Shown in pieces: positions 44,819 through 53,994 of a stretch of DNA of 64,000 bases. How positions within the stretch are numbered: the first letter of the stretch is position 1; every line of letters starts with the position of its first letter. The notes below the pieces were generated by a model that was not told the origin of the DNA, ran no database searches, and worked only from the letters and a program-made list of their open reading frames with translations. This DNA comes from Hymenobacter metallicola (GTDB taxonomy: Bacteria > Bacteroidota > Bacteroidia > Cytophagales > Hymenobacteraceae). The position numbers and the translations under genes are program-made. The stretch spans positions 1-64,000 of the forward strand of contig NZ_SRMB01000004.1 in NCBI RefSeq assembly GCF_004745645.1, written 5' to 3'.

Positions 44819-45898
44819 CTACAGGGCGCTCTTGAGAACTGCACAAATAGTGTCTACCTGCTCATCAGTAAGTTCGTAGTACAGGGGCAAACACAGGGCC
44901 CGGGTTGAAATGTCTTCCGACACTGGCGCAGACTGCGTACCCGTGTACTCCAGCGTGTTCAAAGAGGGGTAGAAGTAACGTCTGGGGATAACATCTGCTG
45001 CGTTCAAAGCCTCCCGTACGGCGAGCAGTACTTCCTCTGAGGGCATCACCGTGGGGTAGTAAGAGTAGTTGTAACGCGTCGTGTGGGGCTGAATCAACGG
45101 GCGCTGCACACCCGTACCGGCGAGCTGGGCATCATACCGCTCGCTCAGTTCGCGGCGGCGCTGAATCAACTCATCTACCTTGGGCAGCACGCATAAGCCC
45201 ATGGCCGCGTGGAATTCCGAGCTTTTTCCATTCACTCCTACTCCCCAAAAAGCCTCAGGACCGTTATGACCAAAGTTGCGCATGTAGCTAATTCGGTGCG
45301 CTATTTCATCGTCATTGGTAATGATAGCGCCCCCTTCTACGGTATGAAACAGCTTGGTAGCGTGGAAACTCAGCGTGGAAACATCTCCGTAGGTAAGTAC
45401 CGACTCGTCCTTATAAGTGACGCCAAACGCGTGAGCCGCATCGTATATCACGCGTAGGCCATGCCGCTGCGCTACCGCCTCAATGGCTTCCACGTCGCAC
45501 GGATTTCCGTACACATGCGTGGCCATAATGGCAACGGTTCTGGGCGTAATTGCCGCTTCGAGCAGGGCAGGATCTAGGCAGAGGGTTTCAGGATGAATAT
45601 CGACGAAAACCGGCACGCTGCCTTCCCACACGATGCTGGAGGTTGTGGCCACGTACGAAAAAGGCGTAGTTAAAATCTCGCCTTTTACATCAAGAGCTTT
45701 CAGCGCTATCTGCAGGGCAATAGTGCCGTTGTTAACGAAAAACAAGTGCTTTACACCCAGGTATTCCTTAAGGCTTTTTTCCAGCTCGACTACCAGTGGG
45801 CCCGCGTTGGTCAGATAGGCCCGCTCCCAGATGCCTGCCAGGTAACCTACATACTCTTCAAAGGGCGGCAAATACGACTTGGTAACGTTAATGCTCAT
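44819..45898 (-). CDS. DegT/DnrJ-type aminotransferase, VioA-like
   Basis: A 359-residue PLP enzyme. Lys182 in FHATKLFHTVEGG forms the aldimine and Asp153 (YDAAHAFG) the ring contact. The stretch LTTPFSYVATTSSIVWEG matches dTDP-4-amino-4,6-dideoxyglucose aminotransferases (VioA) more than PglE or WecE, as I recall those sequences. With the following hexapeptide acetyltransferase it would form a Qui4NAc-type module. The substrate call is inference; the enzyme class is firm. Confidence 0.8.
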   Translation of the reverse strand: MSINVTKSYLPPFEEYVGYLAGIWERAYLTNAGPLVVELEKSLKEYLGVKHLFFVNNGTIALQIALKALDVKGEILTTPFSYVATTSSIVWEGSVPVFVDIHPETLCLDPALLEAAITPRTVAIMATHVYGNPCDVEAIEAVAQRHGLRVIYDAAHAFGVTYKDESVLTYGDVSTLSFHATKLFHTVEGGAIITNDDEIAHRISYMRNFGHNGPEAFWGVGVNGKSSEFHAAMGLCVLPKVDELIQRRRELSERYDAQLAGTGVQRPLIQPHTTRYNYSYYPTVMPSEEVLLAVREALNAADVIPRRYFYPSLNTLEYTGTQSAPVSEDISTRALCLPLYYELTDEQVDTICAVLKSAL

Positions 45899-45946
45899 GG
45901 AAGCGGAAACAAATTTTCAATTAAACTTTAGTGCCCAGCGCGGAGC

Positions 45947-47722
45947 TTACTGCTGAACCAATTGGCGTACTAGGTCGTGATACTGGTGGACAGCAATTAC
46001 TTCCCCCTGACTCAACTCATAGATTCGGTCACATTCCCGCAGCGTAGTGATGCGATGCGCAATGATGAGGATAGTTATATCCGTTTGAGACAGTTTGTTA
46101 ATAGCTTCGTTAACCTCCCGCTCAGTTTCATTGTCCAGCGCTGAAGTAGCCTCATCCAATACTAGCACCTCCGTGCGTTTGTACAAGGCCCGAGCAATGC
46201 CGATACGCTGGCGTTGTCCGCCAGACAGCTTCGAACCACGCTCACCGATGTGAGTATGCACGCCTTCGGGCAAGTTTTGCACAAAGCTGGTCAGGGATGC
46301 TTGCTCAATAGCATAGCGCAGGCGCTCCTGATCTACTTCCGCATCGCCCAGCGTAATATTATCCTGAATGGAAGCTTCCATCAGAAAAGTATCCTGCTTT
46401 ACGTAGCCGATAATTTTATACCAGGCCAGCAAATGCTCAGGCTTTAGGGGCGCTCCGTCGACAAGAATATCACCACTTTGCTCGACATAAAAGCGCAGCA
46501 GGGTATTCATCAGGGTTGTCTTACCCGAACCCGAGCTCCCAATAAAGCCGATCTTCTCTCCTTTTCTGATAGTAAGCTCGATGTCCTTTAGGGTTCGCTT
46601 CGTGGCGCCCGGGAAAGTGTACGAGATATTATTGAAGGTTAAGGAGCGCTCAAACGTCAGCGGCAGCTGCGTCGGATGCGTGGGCGAGTAGAAGTCTCCT
46701 TCCCGGTCAGACCCAATGATTTCGATAGTGTACTGCGCCTGCTTAATCTGAAACAGTGACTGCAGCATCCGGTTGACGGACGGCATCAGGCGGTAGGCCG
46801 CCGCGGCAAATAAGCCGACTAGGGCAATCAGGTCGGCAGCGTTTTGCGCGAAAAACAGCGCATAAACGAAAATGGTCAGCACGCCTAGAATAGCTACCAT
46901 CTCAATCATTTTGATGGGCAGCATACTATAGAGGTAGGCCTCGGCATCGAGCTTTTGTAGCTCTTCCTGGTTAGTGAGCAGCTTGCGGCGGTAAGCGTCC
47001 TGCTTGTGCGCTAGCTTCAGTTCGACAAACCCAACAAACAAGTCATTCAGAATGCTGAAGGAAACTGGGCGCAGCGCGTTGATCCGGTGACCAATAACTT
47101 GGGTGCGGGTGCGCAAAGCGCGGTACATCAACAGCGTGGTTGGTACCAATACAACCCCAAGAATGGCAAGTAGCAGCGGTTTATAGATGATGATACTCAG
47201 AACGATAACGACAACAACAGCTACCTCGGAGAAGAAGACAAACAGAGGCCGCAGCACCCCGCTGACGTACACGCCGGGTACCTGCAGTGCCGCGTTCATC
47301 AAATTTGAGGAGCCCGTGTCGTTAAACTTCCAGAAAGACAGGTCCAAGTACTTGGTTAACTGTCCATCAATGATCTTAAGACCAATATCGGCCGTGAACT
47401 TGGTTTGCAGATAGTTAACCCAAGTTGTGAACAGGTTCTTGAAGAGAAAGAACAGAAAAATAGCTGCCATTAAAAACAGCAGAAAGTTCTTTTCGGACTG
47501 AAAGTCTAAGAACTGGTATAGCGGGGAAAAGTACTTGCTCTTTTGTACTCCACCGGGTTCGGCGGCGACCATCATCACGGGCACCAGCGCTGCCAAGCCG
47601 AAGACGTCCAAAAAAGAGGAAATCAGCACCAACGCAAACATCCAACCGGCTTTGTACTTCTGCGACGAAGTCAGATAATAGCGAAGGCTACCAAGAGAAT
47701 AGCTGATGATTCCGGTGTTCAT
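45947..47722 (-). CDS. PglK-like ABC flippase (copy 1)
   Basis: A 591-residue fused ABC exporter: six N-terminal TM helices (about 25-320), then the ATPase with Walker A FIGSSGSGKTTLM, signature SKLSGGQRQRIGIARAL, Walker B VLVLDEATSALD and the switch His in AHRITTLRE. The opening FLDVFGLAALVPVMMV resembles PglK, which flips lipid-linked oligosaccharides. Most of its length matches the second exporter at 49976-51745 closely. It has a -7 box 87 bases ahead, and the VioA-like gene comes next in transcription order. Confidence 0.9.
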   Translation of the reverse strand: MNTGIISYSLGSLRYYLTSSQKYKAGWMFALVLISSFLDVFGLAALVPVMMVAAEPGGVQKSKYFSPLYQFLDFQSEKNFLLFLMAAIFLFFLFKNLFTTWVNYLQTKFTADIGLKIIDGQLTKYLDLSFWKFNDTGSSNLMNAALQVPGVYVSGVLRPLFVFFSEVAVVVVIVLSIIIYKPLLLAILGVVLVPTTLLMYRALRTRTQVIGHRINALRPVSFSILNDLFVGFVELKLAHKQDAYRRKLLTNQEELQKLDAEAYLYSMLPIKMIEMVAILGVLTIFVYALFFAQNAADLIALVGLFAAAAYRLMPSVNRMLQSLFQIKQAQYTIEIIGSDREGDFYSPTHPTQLPLTFERSLTFNNISYTFPGATKRTLKDIELTIRKGEKIGFIGSSGSGKTTLMNTLLRFYVEQSGDILVDGAPLKPEHLLAWYKIIGYVKQDTFLMEASIQDNITLGDAEVDQERLRYAIEQASLTSFVQNLPEGVHTHIGERGSKLSGGQRQRIGIARALYKRTEVLVLDEATSALDNETEREVNEAINKLSQTDITILIIAHRITTLRECDRIYELSQGEVIAVHQYHDLVRQLVQQ

Positions 47723-48123
47723 AGATAGGGTGCCTGCTTAAAAACTGAAAAGAACAAGCAAGCCACGGGCCCCTTACAGAGTTAGCAGTTCTCAAGTCTC
47801 AGGTTGGGGCAAAGTTACGGATTTTGTGTCAGATGCACTCAGATTGCTTCCTTACCCCAACTAGCATCTCCGCTGTGCAAAGGCCTTATAAGTTAAAATG
47901 AGGCACTTACAAAATATAGTATATATAATTTATCTAATATAAAAGACTCGCTTGTATTCCTCTCCTACTCAGCTACTCAAAAGCAGCTGGATACGAAGGC
48001 TTACTCCTTACTTCTTCCAATGGGTGGTTGTACGCTGCCGGATACAGCAAACTAGCCCCGTAAGGGTTCAGCAAGCCACAGCAGGTTTTGAAGCTACTTT
48101 TTTACCCAGGCCGATGACGCGGC
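47723..48123. other. Intergenic region before ABC copy 1
   Basis: 401 bases between two minus-strand genes. It includes the -7 box at 47810-47817 and a strikingly AT-rich stretch around 47908-47945. I see no gene, hairpin terminator or repeat in the rest. It is the largest gap inside the glycan cluster and a possible recombination join. Confidence 0.45.
47810..47817 (-). promoter_or_regulatory. Candidate -7 promoter box (TAACTTTG)
   Basis: An exact TAnnTTTG 87 bases ahead of the first ABC flippase. It could drive the flippase-VioA-VioB and glycosyltransferase part of the cluster. The -33 region is not recognisable. Confidence 0.45.
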
Positions 48124-49938
48124 TTAGTGGGCCGTGAGCATTTTCTTAGGCGCGTACACGATCAGCGTGTCCTGATAGTTCCGCCAGCTGTACTGATTAG
48201 GATTATAGGGGCTTAACAGGCGCCGTACTTCTGTGTAGCCTTCCGGAAATAGCATTCCGTGGCTTCGCATGCAAGTCACTAATTCTGCTCCGGGTTTCTC
48301 ATTAACGAGTACAAAAGCGCTGGTTAAGTCCAAACGTGTTTTATTTAGCGCGTCGCAGTTGCGCAAATCCAACTGCCCGAACATCCAAGGGTTGCCTGGC
48401 GAAATGCCATCCAGCGCATATACTAGGCCAGGTAAGTCGTACACTGCGACAATCGGCATTCCGGGCTCAAAGCCCGACTTTTTTAATGTCGTGCGGAGCT
48501 CTTCCATATAGTGCGCCGTTTTCGGGTCCACCAGAAGTTCTGCCGGGGTATGGGTTTTGCCAAACGTAACCGGCTCAGACTGTTGCAGCATATTAGCCGC
48601 CTGCACGTAGGGCGCCAACAGCATGCCATAGGTATACTGCTGGGTTACAATAAAGATAGGCACCAAAAATATAACGATGCGCACCAGCGGCAAAGCTGCA
48701 ACATTCGGCATACTAACATATAGAATACAAAGCACCGCCAGCCAGTAGTTTATCTCCAACATGAAATTGATAAACAGATTGTTGTAGGTACCAACAGCAC
48801 CAACAAAAGGCATTAGCAGCAGCCAAAAAACAACGACTATTTTCCGCCACTTCAGCTTTCTATAGGGCTGTTCTAGATAGGCCGCAGCAAACATGGCTAC
48901 TACGCTGAACAGTAGCGCCAGAAACCACACGGCCGACCGGTTATAATTCAGGTGGGTGTTTTTGTACAACCCCGTGCGTAGTGCCTCAAATCCGAGGAAG
49001 ACACCCCCCAATACAATGATGCCTATTTGTAACGATGTGGCCAGCCGCAGCTTTTGCCGCAAATACGCCCGGGTCAGAAAGAAGCTTGCCAGGATGAAGA
49101 CGGAGAAAGGATAAATCAGCGTCCGAAGCAGCGGATAAGCATCCTTTAGGTAGCGCACCAGAAGGCCTCCGTTGTAGCTGGTTTGCAACAGCAGCTGAGT
49201 TTCGTGCACGAAGTTCGTGCGCCAAACCCCAAAGGATTGAACCGCGGTGAAAAACAATAGCAGCCCAGTAAAGTATCCTAGCCCGACGATACCGACTGGC
49301 TTGTACCACTCACGAATGTTGCTTAAGCCCACGCACAGTACCAGGGCCAGCCCACCCGTGACCAAAGCACCTACACTGGAGCTGCCTTTCACGAATAAAT
49401 CCAGCCCGATAAAGAAAGCGCCAACAAACAGGTAGAAGTGCCGCCGCTTGAAACCGTTGGCACTGGGGTATGCGCTGTACACCAGAATGCTGCTGGCGAA
49501 AAACGCCATGCAGAAGGCGTTGATATTGTTGTAAAAGATGGTGCGCGGAAAGATGGAATACTGCAGGAAATTGCCGCTTATAAACAGCGCTGCCAGCAGC
49601 CAAAAAGGCAAGGGCGTAGCCTGATATTTCTCTTTAATCCACACCCAGAGGCCGCCCGCCAGCAGGAGCCCCGAAACCACGGTAGTAAATAGGCTGGCCA
49701 ACCGATACCCAATAATAGAGGTATGCGCCGGGTCAAGCAGCTTGTTGATCAGCAAATGGAAGTTGGTAAAGCTCGAGCTATATTCTTCAGGGTAGGTATA
49801 ACCCATCAAATAGAATCCTTCGTCCGTCAGATCAAAGCCCTTGTTGATACTCCACAGAAAGAGCCCGATCAGAAAGGCAGCTAGGATACTCAGTATCAGG
49901 GAGTATCCGGTAAGCCGCGGCGCGGAATCATGATTCAT
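48124..49938 (-). CDS. GT-C-like multipass membrane protein
   Basis: A 604-residue protein with about twelve TM helices in the first 460 residues and a soluble C-terminal region (about 465-600). The first extracytoplasmic loop INKGFDLTDEGFYLMGYTYP carries Asp and Glu residues in the place of a GT-C catalytic site. No closer family is recognised. It stands between the two ABC flippases in the same direction (about 40 bases after copy 2). A role in transferring or building the exported glycan is inferred. Confidence 0.7.
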   Translation of the reverse strand: MNHDSAPRLTGYSLILSILAAFLIGLFLWSINKGFDLTDEGFYLMGYTYPEEYSSSFTNFHLLINKLLDPAHTSIIGYRLASLFTTVVSGLLLAGGLWVWIKEKYQATPLPFWLLAALFISGNFLQYSIFPRTIFYNNINAFCMAFFASSILVYSAYPSANGFKRRHFYLFVGAFFIGLDLFVKGSSSVGALVTGGLALVLCVGLSNIREWYKPVGIVGLGYFTGLLLFFTAVQSFGVWRTNFVHETQLLLQTSYNGGLLVRYLKDAYPLLRTLIYPFSVFILASFFLTRAYLRQKLRLATSLQIGIIVLGGVFLGFEALRTGLYKNTHLNYNRSAVWFLALLFSVVAMFAAAYLEQPYRKLKWRKIVVVFWLLLMPFVGAVGTYNNLFINFMLEINYWLAVLCILYVSMPNVAALPLVRIVIFLVPIFIVTQQYTYGMLLAPYVQAANMLQQSEPVTFGKTHTPAELLVDPKTAHYMEELRTTLKKSGFEPGMPIVAVYDLPGLVYALDGISPGNPWMFGQLDLRNCDALNKTRLDLTSAFVLVNEKPGAELVTCMRSHGMLFPEGYTEVRRLLSPYNPNQYSWRNYQDTLIVYAPKKMLTAH

Positions 49939-49975
49939 AAACGGAGGACGGTATGGTATAATGAAGGCAGCGGTA

Positions 49976-51745
49976 TTAGAGCACCCGATTTAGCAAGTCC
50001 TGATACTGGTGCGTAGAAATGATTTTTCCACTCCCCAATTCATAGATCTGGTCACAGTCGCGCAGGGTGGTGATGCGGTGGGCAATGATGAGGATAGTCA
50101 TATCCGTGCTGGAGAGACGGGCAATGGCCTCGTTGACTTCCCGCTCCGTTTCGTTATCGAGGGCAGAAGTGGCTTCGTCTAAAATCAGGATTTCAGTGCG
50201 TTTGTACAAAGCCCGGGCAATGCCGATACGCTGCCGTTGTCCACCGGAAAGCTTGGAACCCCGCTCCCCGATAAAGGTATCCACACCTTCGGGCAGCCCA
50301 CTGACAAACCCTTGGAGCGAAGCCTGCTCAATGGCGTAGCGCAGCCGCTCTTCGTCCACATTCTGGTCACCAAGCGTGATATTCTCCTTGATAGAAGCTT
50401 CCATCAGGAACGTATCCTGCTTCACGTAGCCAATGATGCGGTGCCAAGCCTCCACGTGCTCCGGTCCCAAGACTTTACCGTCAATGAGAATCTGGCCGTG
50501 CTCCTCCGTATAAAAGCGTAGCAGCAGGTTCATCAACGTGGTTTTACCCGAGCCCGAGCTACCAATAAAACCGACCTTCTCCCCTTTCTGGATTGTCAGC
50601 GACACTCCCTGCAGGGCTGGGGTAGTAGCTCCCGGGAAGCTAAAGACGATGTTGCGAAGCTCGATGGTTTGTTGGAAAGACAGCTCCTGCTGCTTTTCCG
50701 ACTGCGCCGCCCGGTATTTCGGGTCCCGGTACGACTCCAGATCTTCAATGGTATACTGACATTGCTTGAGCTGCACCATGGCCATCAGCATCCGGTTAAC
50801 GGACGGCATCAGGCGGTAGGCAGCAGCGGCAAACAACCCTACCAGCGTAATGAGGTTGGTGGAAGAGCCCGGAATGTAAATGGCGTACAGGAAGATGGTC
50901 AGCACCCCCAGAATAGCCACCATTTCGATGACCTTGAGGGGCAGCAGCGTGTAGAGGTACACTTCCGCGTCCAGCTTCTGAATTTCCTTCTGATTTTCAA
51001 TCAGCCGGTCTTTGAAGCGCTGCTGCTTGTTGGCCAGCTTCAGTTCGGCAAAGCCCGTGAACAGGTCGCCGATGATGCTGAAGGAAATAGGCCGCAGTTC
51101 GTTGATGCGGTTGCCAATGGTCTGGGCCCGGGCGCGCAGGGCTCCGTAGGTTAGCAAGGTGGTGGGCACCAGCACAACGGCCAGAATTACGAGCAGTAAC
51201 GGCTTATAGATCAGAATACTGACGACAATAACCAGCACCACGGCCACTTCCGAGAAGAAGATGAACAGGGGCCGCAGAATCATGTTCACGTAGGTGCTGG
51301 GCACCTGCAGCGTACTGTTAATCAGCTGAGACGAGCCCAGGTCGTTGAAATACCAGAAGGGAAAATTCAGATACTTGGTCAGCTGGTTCTGAATAATACT
51401 CAGGCCTACATCCGCCGTAAAGCGGGTCTGCAGGTAGTTGACCCAGGTTGAGAAAAGGTTCTTGATCAGGAAGAACAGAAACACGCCCACAATCAGAGCC
51501 AGCAAAAAGCGCTGCTCAGACTGAAAGCCCAGGGCATTGTAAACGGCCGAAAAGTACTTGCTCTTTTGGATGCCCCCGGGCTCGGCAGCTACCATCATCA
51601 CGGGCACGAGAGAAGCTAGGCCCACGACGTCCAGAAAGGAACTCAGCAGAAGCAGCACAAACATCCAGACGGACTTGCGCTTTTGGGATGCGGTGAGGTA
51701 ATAGCGGATGCTATTAAGGGAGTATCGGATAATTCCGGTGTTCAT
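49976..51745 (-). CDS. PglK-like ABC flippase (copy 2)
   Basis: A 589-residue ABC exporter starting MNTGIIRYSLNSIRYYLT, where its paralogue begins (an upstream ATG at 51760 adds five residues). Walker A FIGSSGSGKTTLM, signature SKLSGGQRQRIG, Walker B ILILDEATSALD and AHRITTLRD are intact, so both copies look functional. By eye about two thirds of the residues equal copy 1, with the ATPase domains nearly the same. The pair flanks a GT-C-like gene. Confidence 0.9.
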   Translation of the reverse strand: MNTGIIRYSLNSIRYYLTASQKRKSVWMFVLLLLSSFLDVVGLASLVPVMMVAAEPGGIQKSKYFSAVYNALGFQSEQRFLLALIVGVFLFFLIKNLFSTWVNYLQTRFTADVGLSIIQNQLTKYLNFPFWYFNDLGSSQLINSTLQVPSTYVNMILRPLFIFFSEVAVVLVIVVSILIYKPLLLVILAVVLVPTTLLTYGALRARAQTIGNRINELRPISFSIIGDLFTGFAELKLANKQQRFKDRLIENQKEIQKLDAEVYLYTLLPLKVIEMVAILGVLTIFLYAIYIPGSSTNLITLVGLFAAAAYRLMPSVNRMLMAMVQLKQCQYTIEDLESYRDPKYRAAQSEKQQELSFQQTIELRNIVFSFPGATTPALQGVSLTIQKGEKVGFIGSSGSGKTTLMNLLLRFYTEEHGQILIDGKVLGPEHVEAWHRIIGYVKQDTFLMEASIKENITLGDQNVDEERLRYAIEQASLQGFVSGLPEGVDTFIGERGSKLSGGQRQRIGIARALYKRTEILILDEATSALDNETEREVNEAIARLSSTDMTILIIAHRITTLRDCDQIYELGSGKIISTHQYQDLLNRVL

Positions 51746-51920
51746 AGCTGCGGGGGTCACGCCGAGTACTGAGGCCTGAGCAACCCTGCTACACAGGGTA
51801 TTCTCATTGTCGACTTCAGTTAAGCGGAGTAGGTACGGATTTACGCTGTGGCTTGTTGTTTAAGCTCACGCAATACACAAACTGACTTTGACTGCAAAAG
51901 CTGCACAAGCAAAGGCCTCG

Positions 51921-52859
51921 CTATTTCTCGTTGGCATACAGCGTTTTGACAACATACAGCGGCCGGTTGCGGGCCGCATCAAGGCCACGCCACACGTATT
52001 CGCCAATGATGCCAAGGGCTATCATCTGGAAAGCCGAGACGAATAGCAGCACTAGCATCAGCGTCGTCCAGCCTTCCACCTCAATGCCGCCAAACACTTT
52101 GACACCCAAAATGTAAAGCCCATACAGCAGGGCAATGATTCCCATACCAACCCCTAAGACCGAAATAGCGCGAATGGGAAAAAAGGAAAAAGCCAGAATC
52201 GAGTCGATAAAGAGCTTGATCTTCTTTTGAATGGTCCAGCGCGACTTCCCGATTTCCCGCTTGCGGCGTACGTAGGGAATATTTACGTAGGGGTAACCCA
52301 GCCATACCATGAGGTAGAACAGGTTGCTGTTGCGCTCCTTCAGTTCCAGAATATGCTCCCCTACCTGTCGGTCAAAAAACACGAAGTCGAAGCCGCCGTC
52401 CGGGATGTTAGGCAAGGCAATTTTCTTCATCAGGGCATGAAACGTCTTGGCAAACAACTGCTGCAGCCCCGTTTCTTCCCGGTCCTGGCGGTTACCGATA
52501 ATCAGTTTCAGCCCCTTTTTCCAGTAGTCATACATCTGCACCATCAGTTCCGGCGGGTCCTGCATATCGGCCGTAATAATGGCCATACAGTCGCCGGTAG
52601 CCTGCTCGATGCCCGCTACAATGGCATTATAAGACCCTACGTTACCGGCCAGCTCCACTACACGTACCTTGTCGGGGTAGGCATTACGGAACGCTAGGAG
52701 CTCCCGCAGCGTCCCGTCGCCCGAACCATCATCTACCAGCACATATTCGAATGTCAGCTCGGCGGGGAACAAGGCCTCATTGGCAATCAGCTCCCGACTG
52801 GTGACTGGAATATTACCTTCGTTGTAGTAGCAGGGAATGATGATAGATAACTTGGGCAT
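51921..52859 (-). CDS. GT2 polyprenyl-phosphate glycosyltransferase (GtrB-like)
   Basis: A 312-residue GT-A enzyme with two C-terminal helices (about 230-255 and 265-290): LSIIIPCYYNEGNIPVTS, VDDGSGDGT, ITADMQDPPELMVQMY (metal site) and IGNRQDREETGLQQLFAK. The architecture is that of GtrB/ArnC synthases loading sugar onto undecaprenyl phosphate. The preceding FdtB gene lies 22 bases away. It likely loads the FdtA/FdtB-derived sugar, an inference from position. Confidence 0.88.
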   Translation of the reverse strand: MPKLSIIIPCYYNEGNIPVTSRELIANEALFPAELTFEYVLVDDGSGDGTLRELLAFRNAYPDKVRVVELAGNVGSYNAIVAGIEQATGDCMAIITADMQDPPELMVQMYDYWKKGLKLIIGNRQDREETGLQQLFAKTFHALMKKIALPNIPDGGFDFVFFDRQVGEHILELKERNSNLFYLMVWLGYPYVNIPYVRRKREIGKSRWTIQKKIKLFIDSILAFSFFPIRAISVLGVGMGIIALLYGLYILGVKVFGGIEVEGWTTLMLVLLFVSAFQMIALGIIGEYVWRGLDAARNRPLYVVKTLYANEK

Positions 52860-52881
52860 TGGAAGCTGGTAAGAGCAGAAA

Positions 52882-53988
52882 TTACGACTGGAAGAAGGCG
52901 CGGATAGCGTCGCTCACCGCATCCACCTCGGTGGCCGTCATTCCGGGCCACATCGGCAGGCTGAGGCAGGTGGTCGCCAGTTCCTCAGCAATGGGGAAAG
53001 CCCCGGCCTTGAAGTTCATGAACTGGTAGGCTTCCTGCAGGTGGGGCGGAATCGGATAGTGAATCAGGGTACCAATTCCCTGTTCGCCCAAGTACTTCTG
53101 CAGGGCATCCCGCTTGCTGGTCCGTACCACGTAGAGGTGGTAGACGTGGGTGGCACCTTCGGCCACGGCGGGCAGGTGCAGATCGGGAATGCCGGCGAGG
53201 CGCTCGTCGTACAGCGCGGCTACTTCCTGGCGCTGGGCCGTCCACTCCATCAGCATGGGTAGCTTGGCACTGAGCACGGCAGCCTGCAGTTCGTCGAGAC
53301 GGGAGTTGTGGCCGATGACCTCGTTGTAATACTTCTGCTGGGAGCCGTAGTTGCGCAGGGTACGCACTTTCTTGGCGAGTTCCGCATTGCTAGTCGTCAC
53401 GGCTCCGGCGTCGCCTAGCGCCCCCAGGTTTTTGCCGGGGTAGAAGCTCGTGGCATTCACGTCGCCGAAGCTGCCGGTGATACCACCATTGTAGGTTGCG
53501 CCCTGAGACTGGGCATTATCTTCTACTACGTACAGGTTGTGGCGCTTGGCTACGGCCATAATAGCGTCCATCTCGCAGGCCTGGCCGTAGAGGTGCACCG
53601 GCATAATGGCGCGGGTGCGGGGCGTAATAGCGGCTTCCAGCAGAGCCGGATCCAAGTTGTAGGTAGCAGGGTTGGGTTCCACCGGTACTGGCGTAGCACC
53701 CACAAAGGAAATAGCCAGCCAGGTCGCAATGTAGGTGTTCGATGGTACGATAACCTCGTCGCCTTCCTTCACGTCGAGGGCCTTGAGGGCTAGGTGCAGA
53801 GCATCCAGGCCATTGGCTACGCCCACGCACTCCGTGGTGGTCGAAAAGCGGGCGTACTCAGCTTCGAACTGCTTTACGGCCTCGCCCAGTACGTACCACT
53901 GCGAATCAAATACCTGGCTCATGGCGTCCAGCACCTGCGTCCGAACGGCCTGATTTTGCGGGGTAAAGGAGAGGAAAGGAACTTTCAT
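52882..53988 (-). CDS. fdtB: DegT/DnrJ-type aminotransferase, FdtB-like
   Basis: A 368-residue PLP enzyme: PLP Lys186 in FYPGKNLGALGDAG, with Asp157 (VEDNAQSQGA). The GKNLGALGDAG form and pairing with an FdtA-like ketoisomerase point to formation of dTDP-3-amino-3,6-dideoxyhexose from the 3-keto sugar (FdtB, or QdtB if glucose-configured). It starts six bases after the stop of the GNAT gene. Galactose versus glucose configuration cannot be read from this gene. Confidence 0.87.
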   Translation of the reverse strand: MKVPFLSFTPQNQAVRTQVLDAMSQVFDSQWYVLGEAVKQFEAEYARFSTTTECVGVANGLDALHLALKALDVKEGDEVIVPSNTYIATWLAISFVGATPVPVEPNPATYNLDPALLEAAITPRTRAIMPVHLYGQACEMDAIMAVAKRHNLYVVEDNAQSQGATYNGGITGSFGDVNATSFYPGKNLGALGDAGAVTTSNAELAKKVRTLRNYGSQQKYYNEVIGHNSRLDELQAAVLSAKLPMLMEWTAQRQEVAALYDERLAGIPDLHLPAVAEGATHVYHLYVVRTSKRDALQKYLGEQGIGTLIHYPIPPHLQEAYQFMNFKAGAFPIAEELATTCLSLPMWPGMTATEVDAVSDAIRAFFQS

Positions 53989-53994
53989 ATCGAA

